From assembly GCF_013200955.2 (NCBI RefSeq), contig NZ_CP053697.2, positions 3,348,001 to 3,412,000 on the forward strand: DNA of 64,000 nt. Direction: 5' to 3'. Shown here piece by piece: positions 56,879 through 64,000 of this stretch. Every line of letters starts with the position of its first letter. Within the stretch, counting starts at the first letter, position 1. The DNA is from Pseudomonas campi. Lineage in GTDB: Bacteria; Pseudomonadota; Gammaproteobacteria; Pseudomonadales; Pseudomonadaceae. The notes under the pieces are model-generated. The model was not told the origin of the DNA, did not search any database, and worked only from the letters and a program-made list of their open reading frames with translations. Position numbers and translations under genes: made by a program.

Positions 56879-57679
56879 ATGCACCCTCTGCTGCCCAGCC
56901 TCGCTGCTGCCGCGCTGTATGCCGGCGCCACTGTTTATCAAGGCCTGCGCCTGGCCAGGCGCGAAACGCCGAACCGGCCCCTGCTCGCACTGCTGGTACT
57001 GGCCGCCCTGCTCTGCCATGGCAGCAGCCTGTTTTTGCAGCTGCACGCCACCGCTGGGCTGACCCTGGACTTCTTCAGCGCTGCCAGCCTGATCGCCTAT
57101 GCGGTGATCCTCCTGACCCTGCTGGCCTGCCTGCGCATCCCCGTGGAAAACCTGCTGCTGGTACTCCTGCCCGTGGGCTGCCTGACCGTGCTGCTGGCGC
57201 AGTTCCTGCCCACCGGCACGCTGACCCCGATCAATGAAGGCCCCGGCATTCTCACCCACATCCTGCTGTCGATCCTGGCTTATGGCCTGCTGACCATGGC
57301 GGTGTTCCAGGCCCTGCTCCTGCTGCTGCAGGATCACCAGCTCAAGCACAAGCATCCGTCCGGGCTGATCAAGAACTTCCCGCCACTGCAGACCATGGAG
57401 AGCCTGCTGTTCGGCTTCCTCTGGGCCGGCTGGGGCCTGCTCTCGCTGTCACTGCTGTCCGGCTGGCTGTTCGTCGACAACCTGTTCGCCCAGCACCTGG
57501 CGCACAAGACCATCCTTTCCTGCTTCGCCTGGGTGGTCTTCGCCGTCCTGCTGTGGGGCCGTCACCAGCTGGGCTGGCGCGGCCACAAGGCCATCCGCTG
57601 GACCCTGGCCGGCTTCTGCCTGCTGATGCTGGCGTACTTCGGCAGCAAGCTGGTCCGCGAATTCATTCTGCATATCTGA
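56879..57679 (+). CDS. CcsA/HemX-like cytochrome c assembly-type membrane protein
   Basis: 266 residues with about eight helices. The segments LHATAGLTLDFFSAASL, ILTHILLSILAYGLLTMAVFQALLL and SLLSGWLF, with conserved His and the WGW-less short form (WAGWGLL), fit the YpjD/CcsA-like family found next to ffh in Pseudomonas. Its exact part in haem or cytochrome handling is not settled. AAGGA precedes ATG 56879. The CorC-like gene follows at once. Confidence 0.9.
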   Translation: MHPLLPSLAAAALYAGATVYQGLRLARRETPNRPLLALLVLAALLCHGSSLFLQLHATAGLTLDFFSAASLIAYAVILLTLLACLRIPVENLLLVLLPVGCLTVLLAQFLPTGTLTPINEGPGILTHILLSILAYGLLTMAVFQALLLLLQDHQLKHKHPSGLIKNFPPLQTMESLLFGFLWAGWGLLSLSLLSGWLFVDNLFAQHLAHKTILSCFAWVVFAVLLWGRHQLGWRGHKAIRWTLAGFCLLMLAYFGSKLVREFILHI

Positions 57680-57689
57680 GGCATTGGCT

Positions 57690-58964
57690 GTGGCCGAGCT
57701 GCACCCCGGTTTTCTGCTTGGCCTGCTGGCCTTCCTGATCATGTGTTCGGCGTTTTTCTCCAGCTCGGAGACGGGCATCATCAGCCTCAACCGCTATCGC
57801 CTGCGCCACAAAGCCCGTGAAGGGCATCGCGGCGCCAAGCGGGCCAGCGAGCTGCTGAGCCGCCCGGACCGACTGCTCGGCACCATTCTGATCGGCAACA
57901 ACTTCGTCAATATTCTCGCCTCGGCCATCGCCACCGTGCTGGCCATGCAACTCTGGGGCGAGGCCGGCATCGCCATCGCCACGATTGCCCTGACCATCGT
58001 CCTGCTGATTTTCGGCGAAATCACCCCCAAGACCCTGGCTGCCCTGCGCCCAGAGGCTATTGCCTACCCGGCAAGCCTGCCCCTGATGATCCTGCTCAAA
58101 CTGTTCTATCCGCTGGTGGTCGCCCTCAATGCCATCAGCAACGTGCTGCTCCGCCTGTTCGGCATCGACCCCAGCGCCCGCAGCAGCGACAGCCTGACCA
58201 CCGAGGAACTGCGCAGCGTGGTCCGCGAATCCGGCCATGCCCTGCCCGAAAGCCGGCAGAACATGCTGCTCGGCGTACTCGACCTGGAAACGGTATCGGT
58301 CAACGACGTGATGATCCCGCGCAACGAGATCATCGGCATCGACCTGGAGCATGACCTCAGCGAAGTCGTCGATCTGCTGCAGAACACCCGCCACACGCGC
58401 CTGCCGGTGTACCGCCAGGACATCAACCAGGTCGAAGGCATGGTCCACATGCGCCACCTGGCGCGCCTGCTGACCCATGACCAGCTGACCTTCGAAACCA
58501 TTCAGCAGGCTTGCCAGCCGGCCTACTTCGTGCCGGAAAACACCCCGCTGTCGACCCAGTTGCTGAACTTCCAGAAGGAAAAACGCCGCATGGGCCTGGT
58601 GGTCGATGAATATGGCGACGTGCTTGGCCTGATTACCCTGGAAGACGTGCTGGAAGAAATCGTCGGCGACCTCAGCGGCCGCGATCAGCAACAGCATGCC
58701 GACATCAGCCCCCAGGCCGACGGCAGCCAGATCATCGATGGCAGCGCCAACATCCGCGAACTGAACAAGCTGCTGGGCTGGCACCTGCCCAGCGAGGGGC
58801 CGAAAACCCTCAACGGCCTGATCACCGAAGCCCTGGAAAGCATCCCGGATTGCCCGGTGTGCCTGCGCATCGGTCCTTATCGCCTGGAAATCCTCGAATC
58901 CAGCGAAAACCGGGTCAAACGCGTGCGCCTGTGGCAGACCCAGCCGGGCCGGGCTCAGCGCTAA
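57690..58964 (+). CDS. CorC/HlyC-family (CNNM-like) membrane protein with CBS domains
   Basis: 424 residues from GTG 57690 (GAGG 8 bases upstream; a TTG at 57684 is too close to it). DUF21 membrane part (about 5-190; CSAFFSSSETGIISLNRYRL), a CBS pair (about 205-330; VNDVMIPRNEIIGID, VVDEYGDVLGLITLEDVLEE) and a C-terminal transporter-associated domain. The family is linked to magnesium or cobalt handling. Its last 50 bases overlap the convergent GDSL gene. Confidence 0.93.
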   Translation: MAELHPGFLLGLLAFLIMCSAFFSSSETGIISLNRYRLRHKAREGHRGAKRASELLSRPDRLLGTILIGNNFVNILASAIATVLAMQLWGEAGIAIATIALTIVLLIFGEITPKTLAALRPEAIAYPASLPLMILLKLFYPLVVALNAISNVLLRLFGIDPSARSSDSLTTEELRSVVRESGHALPESRQNMLLGVLDLETVSVNDVMIPRNEIIGIDLEHDLSEVVDLLQNTRHTRLPVYRQDINQVEGMVHMRHLARLLTHDQLTFETIQQACQPAYFVPENTPLSTQLLNFQKEKRRMGLVVDEYGDVLGLITLEDVLEEIVGDLSGRDQQQHADISPQADGSQIIDGSANIRELNKLLGWHLPSEGPKTLNGLITEALESIPDCPVCLRIGPYRLEILESSENRVKRVRLWQTQPGRAQR

Positions 58965-59670
58965 GCGCCAGCGCCAGCCCCTCACCCCAGACCCGGTAAC
59001 CCAGCGCCGAAGGGTGATAGCCATCGCGCGCCAGGTAATCGGCGGCGAACTCCAGCGCCAGGCGCTGATACTCCACGCCCTCTTCCAGACAGACGCGGCG
59101 CAAATGCCGATCCATCAAGGACGCGCGCCAGCCCAGCAGCTTACGCAGCAGCCAGGGCAAGGCACTGAAATGCTCGATCGGCGGCACGCCGGTAAACACC
59201 ACACGACAGCCACCCGCCGCCAGGCTGCGACTGAGCTGGCGCAGGGAATCGTCCCAGGCCTGCAGCGAACTCAGGTGGGTGGTGTCATTCACCCCGAACA
59301 CCAGCACGGCCAGGTCCGCCGGCTCGGCCAAGGCCTGGGGCAACAGACGCTGACAGGCCTGCGTGGCGGTGATGCCATTCTCGCCACAGGCGCGCCAGGC
59401 CACCGGGCGCTGCAGGCGCACACTCAGCGCCTGAGCCAACTGGCCGGCCAGGGCCGCCTCCTGCAACTCGACACCGACGCCGGCCACCGTGGACTCGCCA
59501 AGCAGCAGCAAGCGCAGCGGGGGCGCGCCAGCAGCACCCACCAGGCCGCTCTGCGCGCCTGCAGCGGGCGGCAGGCGCAATGCCGTGCGCCGCGCCCACA
59601 GCGCTTGCGGCAGTACCACCGGCAACAGGGCCAGGGTCAGCCCCCACCAGCCCAGCGCACGCAGGCGCAT
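58915..59670 (-). CDS. SGNH/GDSL-type hydrolase
   Basis: 251 residues from ATG 59670. A hydrophobic start (about 10-27) suggests a signal peptide or anchor. Block I LLLGESTVAGVG (Ser in GES, about 60), block III FGVNDTTHL and block V DGYHPSALGY give the Ser-Asn-Asp-His set of SGNH esterases. Substrate unknown. It overlaps purT by TGATG and so is its downstream partner. Its 3' end overlaps the CorC-like gene. Confidence 0.88.
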   Translation of the reverse strand: MRLRALGWWGLTLALLPVVLPQALWARRTALRLPPAAGAQSGLVGAAGAPPLRLLLLGESTVAGVGVELQEAALAGQLAQALSVRLQRPVAWRACGENGITATQACQRLLPQALAEPADLAVLVFGVNDTTHLSSLQAWDDSLRQLSRSLAAGGCRVVFTGVPPIEHFSALPWLLRKLLGWRASLMDRHLRRVCLEEGVEYQRLALEFAADYLARDGYHPSALGYRVWGEGLALALSAEPGPAGSATGARV

Positions 59671-60851
59671 CACAGCTCGACGCGCACCGCCTGGGCCGCG
59701 CGAGTCGCCTTGGCGCGGGCCGCGTCGATGCTTTCATCACGCGCCAGGGCTACCCCCATGCGCCGCTGGCCGCTGACTTCCGGCTTGCCGAACAGGCGCA
59801 GGGCGGTATCCGCCTCGGCCAGGGCCGCACCGAGGTTGGCGAAGCTGACCTGCTGCGACTCGCCCTCGACCAGGATCACCGCCGACGCCGACGGTCCCAT
59901 CTGGCGAATGGCCGGAATCGGCAGGCCGAGAATGGCCCGCGCATGCAGGGCGAATTCGGACAGGTCCTGGGAAATCAGGGTGACCAGCCCGGTGTCGTGC
60001 GGGCGCGGGGAAATCTCGCAGAACCACACCTGATCGCCTTTGACGAACAGCTCCACGCCGAACAGGCCACGCCCGCCCAGCGATTCGGTGACCGCCAAAG
60101 CAATGCGTTCGGCTTCCGCCCGCGCCTTGGCACTCATAGGCTGCGGCTGCCAGGACTCCTGATAATCGCCCTTGACCTGACGATGCCCCACCGGCGCGCA
60201 GAAGGTGGTGCCGCCACTGTGGCGCACGGTGAGCAAGGCGATTTCGTAGTCGAAATCGATGAAGCCTTCGACTATCACCCGGCCCTTGCCGGCGCGCCCG
60301 CCAGCCTGGGCGTAATCCCAGGCCGCCTGCAGGTCGGCGGCGCTCTTCAGCACCGACTGGCCTTTGCCGGAAGAACTCATGATCGGCTTGATCAGGCAGG
60401 GGAAGCCCAGCTTCTCGGCTGCGACCCGGCACTCTTCCAGCGAGTCGGCAAAGAAATACGGCGAAGTCGGCAGCCCCAGTTCTTCGGCGGCCAGGCGGCG
60501 GATGCCTTCGCGGTTCATGGTCAGCTTGGCCGCGCGCGCACTGGGAATCACGGTAAAGCCTTCGGCCTCCAGCTCGACCAGGGTGTCGGTGGCGATGGCC
60601 TCGATCTCCGGCACGATGTAGTGCGGCTGTTCCAGCTCGATCACCGCGCGCAGGGCCGCACCGTCGAGCATGCTGATGACGTGGCTGCGATGCGCCACCT
60701 GCATGGCCGGGGCATTGGCATAACGGTCGACGGCAATCACTTCACAGCCCAGGCGCTGCAGCTCGATCACCACTTCCTTGCCCAGCTCGCCGGAGCCACA
60801 CAGCAGAACACGGGTCGCGGTCGGCGACAGGGGGGTACCGATACGGGGCAT
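59670..60851 (-). CDS. purT: Formate-dependent phosphoribosylglycinamide formyltransferase PurT
   Basis: 393 residues, full length. ATP-grasp fold: GSGELGKEV (about 19-27), SSSGKGQS (about 160), and the metal-binding [14 protein letters not shown] (about 279-292). It makes formyl-GAR from GAR, formate and ATP in purine synthesis. Its stop overlaps the GDSL start. Confidence 0.97.
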   Translation of the reverse strand: MPRIGTPLSPTATRVLLCGSGELGKEVVIELQRLGCEVIAVDRYANAPAMQVAHRSHVISMLDGAALRAVIELEQPHYIVPEIEAIATDTLVELEAEGFTVIPSARAAKLTMNREGIRRLAAEELGLPTSPYFFADSLEECRVAAEKLGFPCLIKPIMSSSGKGQSVLKSAADLQAAWDYAQAGGRAGKGRVIVEGFIDFDYEIALLTVRHSGGTTFCAPVGHRQVKGDYQESWQPQPMSAKARAEAERIALAVTESLGGRGLFGVELFVKGDQVWFCEISPRPHDTGLVTLISQDLSEFALHARAILGLPIPAIRQMGPSASAVILVEGESQQVSFANLGAALAEADTALRLFGKPEVSGQRRMGVALARDESIDAARAKATRAAQAVRVEL

Positions 60852-60884
60852 GCAGGAGTCCTCGTCAGACAGGCAAAAGGGAAT

Positions 60885-61090
60885 TCAGTGGGTGGCGGGC
60901 TGCTGGATAAACTGCCCGGCGGCTCGGGTGCGCTCGACGCAACGGGCCAGCACTAGGCGGCGCTCGGCATTGTCCATGCGCCCCCAGCGGGTGATCTCGT
61001 CTGCCGTACGCTGGCAGCCGGTACAGATGTCCTGCTCGTCCAGCGCGCAGATGCTCACGCAGGGCGACTTGACCGGACGCTCGAGTTCCA

Positions 61091-61091
<1 letters not shown>
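60885..61091 (-). CDS. DUF1289 small Cys-rich protein
   Basis: 68 residues. SPCVSICALDEQDICTGCQR has the four-Cys pattern of DUF1289, probably metal- or cluster-binding, followed by the ITRWGRM segment. Function unknown. The start overlaps the stop of the gamma carbonic anhydrase gene (TGATG). Confidence 0.93.
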
Positions 61092-61615
<524 letters not shown>

Positions 61616-61625
61616 CGGATTTTCC

Positions 61626-62234
61626 TCACAGGCGAATGATCTTGACCGAGGGTTTTGGGGGCTGCTCCAGGTCGATGCCGGCATCGAACACCAGGTTGAC
61701 CAGCTCGACGATCATCACCGCCGTCAAGCCCCAGATCTTGTAGTTGTCGTAGTGGTAGCAGGGCACATACCAGCTGCGCCCCTCGTAATCGATGCGATGG
61801 GTGACCTCGCGCGGGTCGTCGCAGAAGAAACGCAGCGGCACGGCGAAGACCGCGGCGATCTCGTCATCATTCGCGCGGTACTCGACGAAGTCCGGCACCA
61901 CCCCGACATAGGGCGTGACCTTGATGCCGAAGCGCGATACCAGCGGGCTGAGCGGGCCGATCATCTCCACCAGGCCCGGCGGCAGGCCGACTTCTTCCTC
62001 GGCTTCGCGCAGGGCGGTATGGATCAGGTCGCGGTCTTCCGGGTCGCGTCGACCACCGGGGAAGGCGACTTCGCCGCCGTGGGTGGAGAGACCACTGGCA
62101 CGCAGGGTCAGCACCAGTTCCGGCTCGTCGCTACGGGTCAGCGGCAACAGCACGGCGGCTTCGGGCAGGCGCTTGTCGGTCTCCAGAATACGTGGCGTAT
62201 GACTGCGCACGCGCAGGAGCAGCTCGTCGAGCAT
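61626..62234 (-). CDS. Nudix hydrolase, CoA pyrophosphatase (NudL-like)
   Basis: 202 residues. The region [19 protein letters not shown] followed by [13 protein letters not shown] holds both the NudL-type signature and the Nudix box (REAEEEVG). It should cleave CoA or its esters to phosphopantetheine. It lies 10 bases before the carbonic anhydrase gene, in the same direction. Confidence 0.93.
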   Translation of the reverse strand: MLDELLLRVRSHTPRILETDKRLPEAAVLLPLTRSDEPELVLTLRASGLSTHGGEVAFPGGRRDPEDRDLIHTALREAEEEVGLPPGLVEMIGPLSPLVSRFGIKVTPYVGVVPDFVEYRANDDEIAAVFAVPLRFFCDDPREVTHRIDYEGRSWYVPCYHYDNYKIWGLTAVMIVELVNLVFDAGIDLEQPPKPSVKIIRL

Positions 62235-62370
62235 GGCTCATTCTCGGTCTTTTTTTCTAACCGTCATGATGGCATGAAAGCCAGGGGCCGCCCAAGCCCT
62301 GCCCCGACGGGACAGCTTGCCGGTAGCACGCCTGTAGCGCGAAGATGGGGCATTGAAGAAAGGAGCCGGC

Positions 62371-62916
62371 ATGAATTTTTGCAGTCACTGTGGCAACCCG
62401 GTGGAACAACGCATTCCGCTCGGCGACAACCGCCTGCGCTTCGTCTGCCCGCAATGCCAGACCATCCACTACCAGAACCCGCGCATCATCGCCGGCTGCC
62501 TGCCGGTCTGGGGCGAGCAGGTGCTGCTGTGCCGCCGGGCCATCGAACCGCGCTGCGGTTTCTGGACCCTGCCGGCCGGCTTCATGGAGAACGGCGAAAC
62601 CCTGGAACAGGCCGCCGCCCGCGAGACCCAAGAGGAAGCCTGCGCGCGGGTGCGCGAGCTGAGCCTGTACACCCTGTTCGACCTGCCGCACATCAGCCAG
62701 CTGTACGTTTTCTTCCGTGCCGAGCTGGTTGACCTGGACTTCGCCGCCGGCGAGGAAAGCCTGGAAGTGCAGCTGTTCCATGAGCATGAAATCCCCTGGC
62801 AGGAACTGGCCTTCCCGACGGTCGGTCGCACCCTGAAATGCTACTTCGCCGATCGCCGCGAGCAGGTCTATCCGATCCGCAACGAGGGCATCGCCGCGCT
62901 GCGTCCACGCGAGTGA
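62371..62916 (+). CDS. Nudix hydrolase with N-terminal zinc ribbon
   Basis: 181 residues. CSHCG and CPQC (about 4-29) form a zinc ribbon, followed by a Nudix domain with the box GFMENGETLEQAAARETQEEA; the usual final Gly of REXXEEXG is replaced (EEACA). Related to NADH pyrophosphatases but lacks the NudC SQPWPFPxS array, so the substrate is unclear. AAGGAG lies before ATG 62371. Confidence 0.92.
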   Translation: MNFCSHCGNPVEQRIPLGDNRLRFVCPQCQTIHYQNPRIIAGCLPVWGEQVLLCRRAIEPRCGFWTLPAGFMENGETLEQAAARETQEEACARVRELSLYTLFDLPHISQLYVFFRAELVDLDFAAGEESLEVQLFHEHEIPWQELAFPTVGRTLKCYFADRREQVYPIRNEGIAALRPRE

Positions 62917-62995
62917 AATCTGCACCAGCGTGGGCGTGAAAGCTATAGTCCTCTCTGCTTACCCAGCAGCGGCGCACTGCCTGACAGGAGGAACC

Positions 62996-63226
62996 ATGGA
63001 CACCAGCGATCACAGCCTGAGCACCCTGTTCAAACAGCTCGGCCTGCCGGCCGGCAAGGCCGGTATCGAAGCCTTTATCCGCGACCATCATCTGCCCGAA
63101 GGCCTGGGCCTGGCCCAGGCGCCGTTCTGGAACGAGTCCCAGGCGGCGTTTATCAGTGAAGCCCTGGACGACGATTCGGACTGGGCAGAAATGGTCGACG
63201 AGTTGGCCCTGCTGCTGTCCAAGTAG
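62996..63226 (+). CDS. DUF2789 protein
   Basis: 76 residues. The start MDTSDHSLSTLFKQLGLP and the acidic end LDDDSDWAEMVDELALLL are typical of DUF2789, a small helical protein of unknown role. AGGAGG lies before the ATG. It is convergent with the next partial gene. Confidence 0.92.
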   Translation: MDTSDHSLSTLFKQLGLPAGKAGIEAFIRDHHLPEGLGLAQAPFWNESQAAFISEALDDDSDWAEMVDELALLLSK

Positions 63227-63232
63227 GCCGAC

Positions 63233-64000
63233 TCAGCTTGGTAAATCCAGCTCCAGCGCCAACAGGCTGGCGGCGATCTGCGGATCATCGGCATCGGTAA
63301 CCAGGCTGAGCAGCAACTTCTCACCGCGCTGCTGCACGGCGAGCCCCTCCACTTTCCACTGCCCATCCAGGCTGGCCAGCCGGCGCAGCTGGCCATCGGC
63401 TTCGACCAGGCCGATGATGGCCCCCAGGCAGGCGCCATCCTGGTAGCTGTCCGCCGTATTTTCCGCCACCGCACTGAACAGCCAGCGGCCGTCGGCCAGC
63501 GCCGCACCATCGGTAAAACCCAGGGCCACGCCCTGCAGTTCCCCCAACGCCAGAAGCTCCACGCTGTCCGCTACCGGCGCCTCGCCCTGCTCGCCCAGCA
63601 GCCAGGCCTGCAGCGCCGGCCAGGCAAAACGTACGGCTGCATTCGCCGCCTGTCCCTGGTTGCCGCGCTGCAAGAGGATGAAGTGCTGACCCAGGAGGAA
63701 AGCGCCCTCGATATTCAGGTCGGCGAACTGCGCGTGCAGTGGCTGGTACAGCGCGCGCAGATCGATCAGGCGTGGCGCGCCTTGCACCGCGCCCTGCGCA
63801 TCCAGCATCAGCAACACGGCCTGCTGGCGATTGGGCTTGGAGCCCGAACCCAGGGCCAGCAATGCACCCTGCGCATAGCCCGGCATGGCCGGCAGCAGCG
63901 CCAGGCTTTCCAGATCCGGCTTCTGCGCCTTGCGCTCGGCCTTGTCCTCGGCCAGCTCCCCCGCGAACAGGCGCAGCAGCTGCCCCGGCGCCGCATCACC
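63233..64000 (-). CDS. Beta-propeller-like hypothetical protein (partial, N-terminus outside window)
   Basis: The frame is open from the stop at 63233 to the window edge (255 codons). LLALGSGSKPNRQQAVLL, LNIEGAFLLGQHFILLQRGN and GLAVQQRGEKLLLSLVTDADDP look like blades of a phytase-like or DUF6929-type propeller. Function unknown; family assignment is tentative. The true start lies beyond 64000. Confidence 0.75.
   Translation of the reverse strand, partial: GDAAPGQLLRLFAGELAEDKAERKAQKPDLESLALLPAMPGYAQGALLALGSGSKPNRQQAVLLMLDAQGAVQGAPRLIDLRALYQPLHAQFADLNIEGAFLLGQHFILLQRGNQGQAANAAVRFAWPALQAWLLGEQGEAPVADSVELLALGELQGVALGFTDGAALADGRWLFSAVAENTADSYQDGACLGAIIGLVEADGQLRRLASLDGQWKVEGLAVQQRGEKLLLSLVTDADDPQIAASLLALELDLPS

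Overview
The window is GC-rich chromosomal DNA from a Pseudomonas-type gammaproteobacterium. The assignment rests on gene content and order that I know from that genus: thioesterase-xerD-dsbC-hom-thrC, the rpsP-rimM-trmD-rplS operon with ffh beside it, the aapJQMP amino-acid importer, a close relative of the P. aeruginosa secreted aminopeptidase PaAP, an Ada protein, and several families of REP-like palindromes in the gaps. I see no rRNA, tRNA, CRISPR array, prophage or insertion sequence. About 66 protein genes are supported; two are cut by the window ends.

Layout. 1-6.4 kb: a truncated sensor kinase, Ada, a MazG-like pyrophosphatase, the tRNA methyltransferase CmoM, two paralogous DUF4136 lipoproteins, a GNAT enzyme and a small DMT transporter. 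6.5-9.5 kb: a membrane diguanylate cyclase and a chemoreceptor with a FliA-type promoter. 9.6-18.1 kb: a catabolic block of LysR regulator, 3-hydroxyacyl-CoA dehydrogenase, acyl-CoA dehydrogenase, secreted or anchored esterase, iron alcohol dehydrogenase, thioesterase and thiolase, which looks like a beta-oxidation-type pathway for an unknown acid, alcohol or ester. 18.1-22.3 kb: a solute-binding protein, hemH and a TIGR01777 protein, divergent from an FAD amine-oxidase-like protein and a Trp-rich TIGR02450 protein; between them lies a palindrome matching the light-responsive LitR/PplR1 operator. 22.4-35.2 kb: RlmF, YigZ, solute-binding proteins, an Lrp regulator divergent from YjeH, a TAXI protein, the PaAP-like aminopeptidase, the nucleoid protein YejK, a PPK2 kinase, a GST, a GIY-YIG protein, an NTF2-like protein and a GlxA-type AraC regulator. 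35.3-39.5 kb: aapJQMP. 39.9-47.8 kb: esterase, acyl-CoA synthetase, cNMP-GGDEF protein, M19 dipeptidase, RhlB, a ribbon-helix-helix protein and a DJ-1 protein. 48-57 kb: threonine synthesis, disulfide isomerase, XerD, the ribosomal and SRP genes. 57-64 kb: a CcsA-like protein, a CorC-like protein, a GDSL esterase, PurT, DUF1289, gamma carbonic anhydrase, two Nudix enzymes, DUF2789 and a partial gene.

The most unusual signal is non-coding. Three diverged copies of a structured repeat (near 33.5, 45.1 and 47.2 kb) share invariant internal-loop sequences, while their stem sequences differ and change together on both arms. Such covariation suggests that the folded form is what is conserved. I do not recognise the family. 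Starts were chosen by ribosome-binding site, overlap and family length; where a start is uncertain the entry says so.
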